Virus record (IMG/VR): IMGVR_UViG_3300046736_000221
Coordinates: 1 to 42,358 of that record
From: a virus
Reading direction: 5' to 3' (one strand)
Length of the DNA: 42,358 nucleotides
The stretch's first letter is position 1; each line of letters starts with the position of its first letter. A program made the position numbers and the translations under genes. The notes under the pieces were generated by a model. The model was not told the origin of the DNA. It was given only the letters and a program-made list of their open reading frames with translations, and did not search any database. Shown here one piece after another: positions 28,534 through 36,074 of this stretch.

Positions 28534-29066
28534 GCCTCATCACCATCAACTGCTCGATCGATTTGACGGAAGAGGAACTGCTGTTCGTCCTCCGCCGCCG
28601 GGCGGGACAGATCATCACGGTATCGCCGCCGGAGGAGACGGCGGCGGCCGCGTCGGTTGGACCGATTCTCACGCCGGAGCAGCTCGCCAACATCGCTCGC
28701 GAAGAAGAAGAACTGGCGGCGGCTCACGCGTCGATCGACGTGGTGGAGCCGGTCGTACAGGCTCCCGCGGAACCCCCGCCTTTGCCGCCAAAACCAACGC
28801 GTCGCGCGTCGCGCGTCAACGGCGCGGCGGCGGGCGGCGAGGTTAATTCCACGCCGATCGCCTCGCCGCCGGTCAACCGCCTGGACGAGGCGTCGATGCG
28901 CGCCTTGTTGAGCAAGGTCGGCGCGGTGCATCCGCTCAAGGTCAAGGCCATCACCAACATCCTGGAAAATTGTGGCGGCGCCAGACGCCTCTCGGAGTGC
29001 GATCCCGCGACGTGGCCCGTCATCGCCGAGGAAGCTGAGAAGGTGCTGGCGGAGTACGCGCCGTGA
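28530..29066 (+). CDS. Unknown replication-cluster protein (178 aa)
   Basis: 178 aa. N-terminal short domain (LITINCSIDLTEEELLFVLRRRAGQIITV), a Pro-rich linker (AEPPPLPPKPTRRASRV), and a C-terminal helical part (MRALLSKVGAVHPLKVKAITNILENCGGARRLSECDPATW) with helix-hairpin flavour. Overlaps both neighbours by ATGA-type junctions. Probably binds DNA or partners with the helicase or nuclease; not shown. Confidence 0.6.
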   Translation: MSLITINCSIDLTEEELLFVLRRRAGQIITVSPPEETAAAASVGPILTPEQLANIAREEEELAAAHASIDVVEPVVQAPAEPPPLPPKPTRRASRVNGAAAGGEVNSTPIASPPVNRLDEASMRALLSKVGAVHPLKVKAITNILENCGGARRLSECDPATWPVIAEEAEKVLAEYAP

Positions 29067-30238
29067 ACGAGATTTCGACCCCGCGCGGCCACTCCCCCCT
29101 CGGTATGTCCGTCCTGGAACGCCGCTTCGTTTGTCCCGGCTCGATGGCGGCCGAGGAAGGCCGGCCCAACACCACCAGCGTCTACGCGAAGCGGGGGACG
29201 GACCTGCACGAGGTCGCCGCCGCCTGCCTGCGCGAGAACCTGTCCCCGTTCGACGTGATCCCGGAGGATCCCGAGGGGGCGGAACTGGTCATGGCTTACG
29301 TGATCGAGGTCCAGTCCGCGCATGACCGGCTAGGTGGCGAGATGTTGGTCGAGCACCCGTTCGAGATCGCTTCCCTGTCAGATCTCTACTGGGGGACCGC
29401 CGACACGGTGATCATTTCCCCGCCGGTCCTGTACGTCGCCGACTTCAAGACCGGCCGGGGTCACGCCGTTCCCGTCCGCCGTCCCGACGGGCGGGTCAAT
29501 CTGCAACTGGGTGGCTACGGGTTGGGCGCGCTGCACGGCCTGCCGGCGGGCCTCGCCCACGAGATCACGAAGATCGAGCTGGTCGTCGTCCAGCCCGCCC
29601 TCGGGCCGCCCCAGAGGACCGTGATGACGGTCGCGGAAGTGCAGGATCTCGCCGCCGACCTGATCGAGATCGCCGAGCGGGCGCTGGACCCTCTCGCCCT
29701 CAGGATCGCGGGCGAACACTGCCGCTACTGCCGCGCCGCCGGCGATTGCCCCGCGTTCCGCGCCCGCGCCGTCGCCGCCATCGGACTGGAGTTCGAAGTG
29801 GAAGTTGAAAACGCCGTCACCGTTCTGCCGGACCCGGCGAAGATATCCCGTGAGCGTCTGGGAGGGATTCTGGAAGGCGCCGAGATCATCGATGAATGGC
29901 TCGCCGCTGTCCGCGCGTACGCCAAATCCCTCGCGGACAAGGGCGAGGATATCCCCGGCTGGAAACTGGTCGATAAGCGCGGCAGGCGGGTATGGGCCGA
30001 CGAGCGCGCGGCGATCGCGTTCTTCGAGAAAACACCGGAGGCGTTCGTCGAGAAACTGCATTCGCCCACGCAGCTGGAGAAAGTGCTCAAACAGCTGAAG
30101 CGAAAGAAACCGGCGGAATGGAATACGCTGGTCACGATGTCCGATCCTGGAACCGCGTTGGTTCCGGCGTCCGACCCTCGGGCTCCAGCGGGGCCCCGGG
30201 CCATCGAGTTTGAACAGGTCAGCCAGGAGGAACAATGA
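29063..30238 (+). CDS. DUF2800 Cas4/AddB-like Fe-S nuclease
   Basis: 391 aa. PD-(D/E)xK-type motifs: H49 in TDLHE, D114 in GTADT, D127 and K129 in VADFKTG, and Q148 near QLGGY. A Cys near the N-terminus (C24 in RFVCPGS) and three at CRYC-x5-C (220, 223, 229) fit the iron-sulfur cluster of AddB and Cas4 nucleases. It likely trims DNA ends for recombination with the SSB and helicase. C-terminus Lys/Glu-rich. Confidence 0.85.
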   Translation: MNEISTPRGHSPLGMSVLERRFVCPGSMAAEEGRPNTTSVYAKRGTDLHEVAAACLRENLSPFDVIPEDPEGAELVMAYVIEVQSAHDRLGGEMLVEHPFEIASLSDLYWGTADTVIISPPVLYVADFKTGRGHAVPVRRPDGRVNLQLGGYGLGALHGLPAGLAHEITKIELVVVQPALGPPQRTVMTVAEVQDLAADLIEIAERALDPLALRIAGEHCRYCRAAGDCPAFRARAVAAIGLEFEVEVENAVTVLPDPAKISRERLGGILEGAEIIDEWLAAVRAYAKSLADKGEDIPGWKLVDKRGRRVWADERAAIAFFEKTPEAFVEKLHSPTQLEKVLKQLKRKKPAEWNTLVTMSDPGTALVPASDPRAPAGPRAIEFEQVSQEEQ

Positions 30239-30441
30239 AACCGCATGACAGCATAACCGCCGAACGCGTCATGGAGGCGTGCGAACGCCACGCGACCAGC
30301 CTGGACGATCCTGGCTTCTGCTTCGCGTGCGGCGCCGACGCCGAGGGTGTCGAGCCGGATGCCCGCCGATACGAGTGCGAGGCATGCGGCGCGCGTGAAG
30401 TATACGGCGCCGAGGAATGCCTCATGATGCTACCCATCTGA
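30235..30441 (+). CDS. Small zinc-ribbon protein
   Basis: 68 aa. The pairs CFAC (about 29-32) and CEAC (about 47-50) form a four-Cys zinc ribbon, with an additional early Cys and a C-terminal EECLMM. Overlaps the nuclease gene by ATGA. Similar proteins occur in phage replication clusters, often near polymerase genes. Confidence 0.7.
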   Translation: MKPHDSITAERVMEACERHATSLDDPGFCFACGADAEGVEPDARRYECEACGAREVYGAEECLMMLPI

Positions 30442-30466
30442 ACCGTTAACCAAGGAAAACAGTGAA

Positions 30467-31012
30467 ATGGCACAGAAACCAGTTGTCGCGACGATCCGCC
30501 TCGGCCCCGGCCGCCTGTCGTTTCCCTCCTTGATCGAGCCCAGCTCGTTCAATGGCGGCGACGAGAAATACACCACGACATTGCTGCTGCCGCCCACCTT
30601 CGACATCGCTCCGGTCATGAAGGCGCTCAACGATCTGTGCGCCGAGGTGTGGGGCAAGGACCAGAAGAAGTGGCCGGCCAATGCCCGCCGTCCCGAAAGT
30701 GTCGTCCGCCGCTGCGAGGAGAAGGAGCATCTGGCTGGCTACGGGGCGGGCTGGCTCTTCATCTCCGCCAGCTCCAGGGAAAAGCCTTTGATCGTCGACG
30801 CCATGCTTGAGCCGGTCACCGACCCGCGCGCGGTTTACGCCGGGCGCTGGGCCAACATCTCGGTGCGCCCGTTCGTCTACAACAACATCGGCGTGGGCGT
30901 TTCGCTGGGTCTCGGAAATGTCCAGTTGTTGCGGCATGACGGCGCTTTTGGGCGGACCTCGGCGCGCCAGGATTTCGACATCGTGGCGGAAGAGATGGAA
31001 GACGAGTTCTGA
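30467..31012 (+). CDS. DUF2815 single-stranded DNA-binding protein
   Basis: 181 aa. The opening (ATIRLGPGRLSFPSLIEPSSFNGGDEKYTTTLLLPP) and GRWANISVRPFVYNNIGVGVSLGLGNVQLLRHDGAFG match DUF2815, OB-fold ssDNA-binding proteins of phages. The acidic C-terminus (EEMEDEF) is typical of SSBs that contact replication partners. AAGGA precedes the start; it directly precedes the polymerase. Confidence 0.85.
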   Translation: MAQKPVVATIRLGPGRLSFPSLIEPSSFNGGDEKYTTTLLLPPTFDIAPVMKALNDLCAEVWGKDQKKWPANARRPESVVRRCEEKEHLAGYGAGWLFISASSREKPLIVDAMLEPVTDPRAVYAGRWANISVRPFVYNNIGVGVSLGLGNVQLLRHDGAFGRTSARQDFDIVAEEMEDEF

Positions 31013-31014
31013 TC

Positions 31015-33045
31015 GTGGACCTCGACCAGCTTCTCTTCATTGACCTGGAGACGCGGTCGAGGGTCGATCTGCGGAAGACCGGCGCGTACGTTTACGCGTC
31101 GGACCCTTCCACCTCGGTCACCGTGGCCCGTCTCGCTCTCGGCATGGAGGAGCCATGGGAATGGCGACCGGGAGTACCTCTGCTTCCAAAATACCGCGAT
31201 CACCTGGAAGACCCCACGAAAGAGGTCGTGGCGCATAACGCCCAGTTCGAGCGGCTGCTGATCGAGGGTGTCCTGCACCCACGCCACGGCTGGCCTTTGG
31301 TCGCGATCGACCGGTGGATATGCACGATGGCCCGCGTCCGCGCCCAGGGCCTGCCGGCCTCGCTCGACGGCGCGGGGATGGCCCTCGGCCTGCCGATCAA
31401 GAAAGACGGGGATGGTTGGCGCCTCATGCTCCAGATGTGCAAACCGAGGAAAATGGCGGACGGCTCGCTGGCGTGGTGGGAGGACGCGGATCGCATGACG
31501 CGCCTGTCCGATTATTGCGCCGTCGATGTGAAAGTGGAGCGCCAGGTCTTCCGCTCCACGTCCGCCCTGACCCAGGCGGAACTCGACGTCTGGGATCTGA
31601 CCGAGACGATGAACGACCGGGGTGTTCGGTTCGACCTCGATTTCGTCCACGTCGCGTCGATCGTCGCCGGGGAGACGGTGAAGCTGCTCGATCACGACAT
31701 GGCCCTCCTCACGGTTGGCGCCGTGAAGGCCGCGTCGAATGTCGGCGCGCTCAAGAAATGGCTCATGGGGCGCGGCGTGGATCTGGCCCCGCCGCCCGAT
31801 CTCGCTCGCGAGGGCGAGCTGCTCGAAGACCTGGAAGAGGTCGAGGAGGAAGAGGAGAAAATCCCCGATCTGCGGCGCCGTGATGTTCAGCGCCTGATCG
31901 CCGATCCCCGCGTGGGGCTGTTGGAGAAGAGCGTCCTGAAGAACCGCCTGGAGGCTGGCAAGATCTCGGTCAAAAAACTGGCGGCGATCAGTGACCGCTC
32001 CAACGCCGACGGCCGCGTGCGTGGCCTGCTGGGCTACCACGGCGCATCGACCGGGCGTTACATCAGCCAAGGGTTGCAGATCCAGAATTTCCCGCGCGAT
32101 GTCGTCCACGACTGGGAGAGTCACCGCGAACTGCTCGACCACGGCGCCGCCATGGTGGACGCGATCGCCGGCCCGCCGCTCGATGTCCTCAGTAAGATGT
32201 TACGCGGCGCGATCATCCCCGCCGATGGCCACGAGATCGCGGCGGGTGATTTCGCCTCCGTCGAAGCGGTGGGCGTGGCGTGGCTGGCGGGTCAGGATGA
32301 TCTGCTTGAAGACTTTCACCGGAGATACCGGGTCTACGAAGACATGGCGGCGACGATCTACGGAATCCCCATGGGCGACATCGAACCCGCGCAACGATTT
32401 GTCGGGAAGACCGCCATACTCGGCTGCGGATATGGGATGGGTTGGAGCAAGTTCCGTGAGACCTGCCTGCATCAGGCGGGTATTTTACTGGCACCTGATG
32501 TCGCGAAAGACGCCGTCGCGATTTACCGTGATAAATTCAAACATATTCCAGAGTTGTGGCGCGACATGGACCGGGCGGCGATCGACGCCGTGCGCCATCC
32601 CGGTCAGGTCACCGCCGTGGCGGGCGGGCGGATCCGCTTCAGGCAGGACCGCAAATGGCTGCGGATGCGCCTGCCGTCGGGTCGTTACATCTGGTATTCC
32701 CAGCCCCTGATCGAGCAAGGTCGTTTCGGTAACGATTGCGTGACCTACATGGCGGTCAACAGCCTGAACAAGAAATGGGAGAGGCAGAGCACCTATGGCG
32801 GCCGGTTGACCGAGAACGCGGTGCAGGGCCTCTGCCGCGACCTCCTCGTCCACGCCGCGCTGCGCCTGGAGCAAGAGGGCTACCGCCCGCTCACGCTGAT
32901 CCATGACGAAGTCGTCTGCGAGCCGCCCGTGGGGTTCGGGAGCGTGGACGCCATGTGCGCGATCATGTCCGAGTTACCGCCGTGGGCCGAGGGCTTCGCC
33001 CTGCGGGCGGAAGGCTCGCGCGGGAAGCGGTACGCGAAAGAATGA
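31015..33045 (+). CDS. Family A DNA polymerase with 3'-5' exonuclease
   Basis: 676 aa. Exonuclease: D10/E12 (FIDLET), AHNAQFE (73-79), YCAVDV (167-172). Polymerase: motif A GDFASVE (D412, E417), motif B R461, K465, GYG (472-474), motif C HDE (630-632). A very acidic linker is at about 266-286 (EGELLEDLEEVEEEEEK). The GTG start 2 bp after the SSB stop implies co-translation. It is the replicative enzyme. Confidence 0.95.
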   Translation: MDLDQLLFIDLETRSRVDLRKTGAYVYASDPSTSVTVARLALGMEEPWEWRPGVPLLPKYRDHLEDPTKEVVAHNAQFERLLIEGVLHPRHGWPLVAIDRWICTMARVRAQGLPASLDGAGMALGLPIKKDGDGWRLMLQMCKPRKMADGSLAWWEDADRMTRLSDYCAVDVKVERQVFRSTSALTQAELDVWDLTETMNDRGVRFDLDFVHVASIVAGETVKLLDHDMALLTVGAVKAASNVGALKKWLMGRGVDLAPPPDLAREGELLEDLEEVEEEEEKIPDLRRRDVQRLIADPRVGLLEKSVLKNRLEAGKISVKKLAAISDRSNADGRVRGLLGYHGASTGRYISQGLQIQNFPRDVVHDWESHRELLDHGAAMVDAIAGPPLDVLSKMLRGAIIPADGHEIAAGDFASVEAVGVAWLAGQDDLLEDFHRRYRVYEDMAATIYGIPMGDIEPAQRFVGKTAILGCGYGMGWSKFRETCLHQAGILLAPDVAKDAVAIYRDKFKHIPELWRDMDRAAIDAVRHPGQVTAVAGGRIRFRQDRKWLRMRLPSGRYIWYSQPLIEQGRFGNDCVTYMAVNSLNKKWERQSTYGGRLTENAVQGLCRDLLVHAALRLEQEGYRPLTLIHDEVVCEPPVGFGSVDAMCAIMSELPPWAEGFALRAEGSRGKRYAKE

Positions 33046-33368
33046 CGATATATGACGCCCTTGGCGCCCGCTTCGCCTCCGTTGACGCCGCCAACCCGGA
33101 TACATGGCGCCTGTTCGAACGGTTCACTTTTCATATGATCCGGCGCGGGTTCGCTCATTACAGCGCCGACGCTGTTTTGCATCGGGTCAGATGGGAGACC
33201 GCGACACCGCTGGACGACAACAGCGGGTTCAAGATCAACAATAACTGGTCGGCTTATTACGCACGTAAATTCCACGCGTATCACCCGGAGCATGAAGGCT
33301 TTTTCCGTAATCGGATATCGAAGGCGGACAGACAGAAGATGCTGGTGGAAGGGGAAATGGACTGGTGA
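33042..33368 (+). CDS. Conserved phage protein, unknown (108 aa)
   Basis: 108 aa from the ATG overlapping the polymerase stop (ATGA). FERFTFHMIRRGFAHYSADAVLHRVRWET, then KINNNWSAYYARKFHAYHPEHEGFF. This KINNN..YARKFxxxHPE segment is a familiar phage protein pattern in replication clusters, of unknown function. Soluble, His-rich. Confidence 0.7.
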   Translation: MTIYDALGARFASVDAANPDTWRLFERFTFHMIRRGFAHYSADAVLHRVRWETATPLDDNSGFKINNNWSAYYARKFHAYHPEHEGFFRNRISKADRQKMLVEGEMDW

Positions 33369-33541
33369 CGCGCGTCTTCTGCCTCCTCGCCCCGCTGCTC
33401 CTCGCCGCCTGCGTCGTCAGCCAGAAGAATCTGGATATGCGACTGGGGTGGGAAGAGCAGAACAGGCTCCAGCGTGACATGCTGGAGGTGCAGCGTAAGC
33501 AACTATTGCTGAACGAAATACAGCAAGGACGGCGGCGATGA
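33365..33541 (+). CDS. Small lipoprotein with coiled coil (outer spanin-like?)
   Basis: 58 aa with a GTG start. The signal RVFCLLAPLLLAAC ends in a lipobox LAAC (C16). The rest is a charged helix (MRLGWEEQNRLQRDMLEVQRKQLLLNEIQQG). A lipoprotein this small fits an outer-membrane spanin or exclusion lipoprotein. Overlaps both neighbours by 4 bases. Too short for routine gene finders, but the lipobox and overlaps support it. Confidence 0.65.
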   Translation: MTRVFCLLAPLLLAACVVSQKNLDMRLGWEEQNRLQRDMLEVQRKQLLLNEIQQGRRR

Positions 33542-33723
33542 TGATGGTCCCCGATCTCATTGGCGACCTGCGCCGCCGGATCGCGGAGCTGGAGCGGGAG
33601 GTGGCGGAACTGAAACGGCATGACGAGGAATCGCGGCGAAGCGCCGCCGTGCCTGACGAGATTGGCTCCCGACCGTCCTTCGTTTCGGGAGCCGATGATG
33701 AGGCGGGCGTGAACCCGTCCTGA
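33538..33723 (+). CDS. Small coiled-coil protein (61 aa)
   Basis: 61 aa: VPDLIGDLRRRIAELEREVAELKRHDEESRR is a clear coiled coil, then a flexible end. It directly follows the lipoprotein gene and directly precedes a strong terminator. Could pair with the lipoprotein or be regulatory; unknown. Confidence 0.55.
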   Translation: MMMVPDLIGDLRRRIAELEREVAELKRHDEESRRSAAVPDEIGSRPSFVSGADDEAGVNPS

Positions 33724-33728
33724 GACTT

Positions 33729-33763
33729 CCCTCCGGCGCGTTGCCCGTGCCGGAGGGTTTTTT
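33729..33763 (+). terminator. Intrinsic terminator after the replication operon
   Basis: CCCTCCGGC (33729-33737), 11-base loop, GCCGGAGGG (33749-33757), then TTTTTT (33758-33763). Strong and plus-strand-oriented. It separates the replication genes from three small downstream genes. Confidence 0.9.
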
Positions 33764-33785
33764 AACCAGACAAAAGGATAATCGA

Positions 33786-33968
33786 ATGCAAGCGAAAGAA
33801 ACGACAATCCGTTACGGTATCGTCAGAGCGGGAGGACCCGACAAGGTCGCCCATTACGATATCGTCCGTCATACCCCCGGACGGGTCGACGATATCCTGG
33901 CGCGCGGGGCGACGTATGAAGGCGCCACCGAGATCGTGGCGCTGCTCAACGCGGGGGTGGGATCATGA
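33786..33968 (+). CDS. Small protein after the terminator, unknown (60 aa)
   Basis: 60 aa from the ATG at 33786 with AAGGA upstream; the frame opens earlier but inside the terminator. TTIRYGIVRAGGPDKVAHYDIVRHTPGRVDDILARGATYEGATEIVALLN is a compact beta-alpha fold. No family recognised. First of a three-gene moron-like cassette. Confidence 0.55.
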   Translation: MQAKETTIRYGIVRAGGPDKVAHYDIVRHTPGRVDDILARGATYEGATEIVALLNAGVGS

Positions 33969-34216
33969 GGGCACTCACGGTCGTCACCTGCCTGGTCCTG
34001 ATCGGCGCCGTGATCACCATCGTGTTCATGATGGCGGCCGCCCACGCCCAGGTGGGGCCGAACGGCCCGTGGGCGCCGCGTCCGCTGGTGGCGCCTCGCG
34101 ACGGCGGGAGCCTGCCCGACTGGATGCCCCGGACGTACCCGCCGGGTCATCCGGCGGTCACCATCCCGCTGCCGGTGACGCCGCCGTACCAGCCCTACGT
34201 GGCGCCGCGGCCATGA
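33965..34216 (+). CDS. Secreted Pro-rich protein
   Basis: 83 aa. N-terminal signal (RALTVVTCLVLIGAVITIVFMMAAAHA, cleavage likely after AHA) then a Pro-rich mature part (GPNGPWAPRPLVAP, PRTYPPGHPAVTIPLP). Probably periplasmic or envelope-associated. Proline-rich character recalls outer spanins, though it lacks a lipobox. Overlaps both neighbours (ATGA). Confidence 0.55.
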   Translation: MRALTVVTCLVLIGAVITIVFMMAAAHAQVGPNGPWAPRPLVAPRDGGSLPDWMPRTYPPGHPAVTIPLPVTPPYQPYVAPRP

Positions 34217-34389
34217 TCGAGATCCTGGTCTGCCTCTTCGTCGTCTTCGTGGTGCTACCCCTCGCCGTCACGCTGCTTCGCTTGTTGTTCCTGTTTCTGG
34301 GGCTGGCGGTTCGCGGCCTTGAGCCTCCGCGCCAGCCGTCGGGTCTGCCGCCTCACACCAAAAGCGCGCCCTGGCGCCCTCAACGTTGA
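34213..34389 (+). CDS. Small membrane protein (58 aa), holin-like candidate
   Basis: 58 aa. A long hydrophobic helix or two tight helices (ILVCLFVVFVVLPLAV, TLLRLLFLFLGLAV) then a Pro-rich basic tail (PPRQPSGLPPHTKSAPWRPQR). Could be a holin or antiholin. It ends in a palindrome shared with the convergent gene at 34380-36074. Confidence 0.55.
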   Translation: MIEILVCLFVVFVVLPLAVTLLRLLFLFLGLAVRGLEPPRQPSGLPPHTKSAPWRPQR

Positions 34390-34390
34390 G
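34379..34390. repeat. 12-bp palindrome holding both convergent stop codons
   Basis: CTCAACGTTGAG. The plus-strand stop TGA is 34387-34389 and the minus-strand stop is 34380-34382, so the two genes overlap by a 10-bp perfect palindrome. No terminator-like hairpin is visible between the two convergent operons. Confidence 0.9.
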
Positions 34391-36074
34391 CGTCGAGACC
34401 CAGTAAATTAAACACCGGAACCGCTCTGTCGGGATCGGGCCTTGGGCCGCCCAGTGATGTGTCGATCACCCGTCGGGACACCGTTGGGCTGTCCGCCCAG
34501 GCGCGCAGGGGGCGTCCCACCGCCAGGCCAGGAAGGACACCCGCCGTGAAGGAGAACGGATGCCGTAAGAAGGTGTAAGCCTGCGTTCGCGGCGCCGTGC
34601 CACTGTCCCCGATATGCCCGAAGAACTGCTTTCCGATCCGGCCCAGTTCCGTCAACGGCTCGTTATTGAACGCCACGCCGCTGACCGGGCCGTCGAATTT
34701 CTTCGCCTGATTGGTCGCGGATCGCAGGAGCGCCGAGGGTTGGATATCGCCAACCGTTTGTCCCTCCGCCAGGGGACGAATGGTGTGCATCGCCCGCCAT
34801 TGTTTATCGAGGCGGATCAGATCGGCGGCGGTGCCGGGCGGTGAAGATCTGATGAGTTGCTGCCGCAATGCCTGGTTGATCTGAGCCAGGTAGGGGCTCG
34901 CCGCCTCCGGCGCGGCGGCGGCGATCCGCGCCAGCGCGCCATCACTGGCGGTCAGGGATTTATAGGCGGCACCCGTGATGGGGCCACTACCGAACGCATC
35001 GTGGACCTCTCGGATAGCCTTCCCAACGAACTCCATCGTGCCGGGGTCGGTGTAGCGAGCCGCGTTGGCCCCAACACCCGCCAGGTCATTTACGAGTTGG
35101 GGGCCATGCGGAATGGCCGTCACCTGGCCCAGCGCGGTGTTGTAACCTTTACTGATCTGGTCGCGCATCGCCGTCATCTCAGCTTCGCCAACCGTGTTCG
35201 CGGTGGAGCCGCCTTCCCGCATCATCGCGCCCTGGAACTGCCGCTGCCGCGCCAGCGCGGCGGCGTCCTCGCCCGTCCCCGGCAGGGTTCGCAGGGCGTT
35301 GGTGAACATCTTGACCTGCCGGTTGGGCGTCATGGAATTGATCGGGATCTGGATCCCCCGTTGCCACGCCCTGTCGGCCAGCGCGGCGATCTCCGGCCGG
35401 ATGCCACCGTAGAACCCGCGCAGCGTATCAAGTGCCCCTGTCAGCTTTCCGACGACCGGCCCCACCACGCCACCGACGAGGGCGCCCCTGGCGACCTGTT
35501 CACCGGTTGATTCATCGTAGCCGGAAGCGGTCATCCCCGCCTGCGTGCCGCCCTGGGCCGCGCCTTGCAGCAGCAACCGGACGGCGGCCGGAAGGGCCTG
35601 GGTGGCCGCGCCGATGCCACGTCCGACCATGCCAACCGGTCCCGCCGTCGAAACGATCTGACCACCCACGCGGCCGATCTGGGCGGCGGTGCTGTCGCCG
35701 TATTTCTTATTCCACTCGTCGCGGTCGGCGGCGAGACGGGCGCGCGTGGCGTCCGCGTCCGCCTTCGCGGAGAAGACCGACCCCAGGACGTTCGAGCCTG
35801 TATCAGCTGTATCCAGAGCGCCGCGTATCAGACCGGAAACAAGCGGCATTCCCTGGGACCCCGGTTTGCCGCCCCATTCGTCCTGGTCAGGCGTCGTCGC
35901 CCACGGCACGGGCGCTCCATTCTGGTAAGCCGTCTTCAGCGGACTGGCCTGTCGCTTCTCCGCTTCCACCAGGGGGTCGTAGTCGGACGACGGTGACGAG
36001 GCGGCGACGTTCGACGGTGGGTCGTTCGCCTTGATCGCTTCCGCCAGCGGATCGTAGTCGGGGGCGAGGGCCAT
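34380..36074 (-). CDS. Internal virion / DNA-ejection protein
   Basis: 564 aa. The N-terminus has a repeated DYDPL(A/V)EA element (residues 6-14 and about 31-39). The middle is Gly/Ala-rich with hydrophobic patches (AAQIGRVGGQIVSTAGPVGMVGRGIGAATQ, ARGALVGGVVGPVVGKL) like membrane-active ejection proteins. C-terminus helical then TFLRHPFSFTAGVLPGLAVGRPL. Last of the late operon; with the next three genes it likely forms the ejectosome. Start overlaps the previous stop (TAATG). Confidence 0.7.
   Translation of the reverse strand: MALAPDYDPLAEAIKANDPPSNVAASSPSSDYDPLVEAEKRQASPLKTAYQNGAPVPWATTPDQDEWGGKPGSQGMPLVSGLIRGALDTADTGSNVLGSVFSAKADADATRARLAADRDEWNKKYGDSTAAQIGRVGGQIVSTAGPVGMVGRGIGAATQALPAAVRLLLQGAAQGGTQAGMTASGYDESTGEQVARGALVGGVVGPVVGKLTGALDTLRGFYGGIRPEIAALADRAWQRGIQIPINSMTPNRQVKMFTNALRTLPGTGEDAAALARQRQFQGAMMREGGSTANTVGEAEMTAMRDQISKGYNTALGQVTAIPHGPQLVNDLAGVGANAARYTDPGTMEFVGKAIREVHDAFGSGPITGAAYKSLTASDGALARIAAAAPEAASPYLAQINQALRQQLIRSSPPGTAADLIRLDKQWRAMHTIRPLAEGQTVGDIQPSALLRSATNQAKKFDGPVSGVAFNNEPLTELGRIGKQFFGHIGDSGTAPRTQAYTFLRHPFSFTAGVLPGLAVGRPLRAWADSPTVSRRVIDTSLGGPRPDPDRAVPVFNLLGLDAQR

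Noticed and set aside
27732-28931. 399-codon minus-strand frame opposite the helicase
   Set aside because: Antisense of the helicase, which has all expected motifs.
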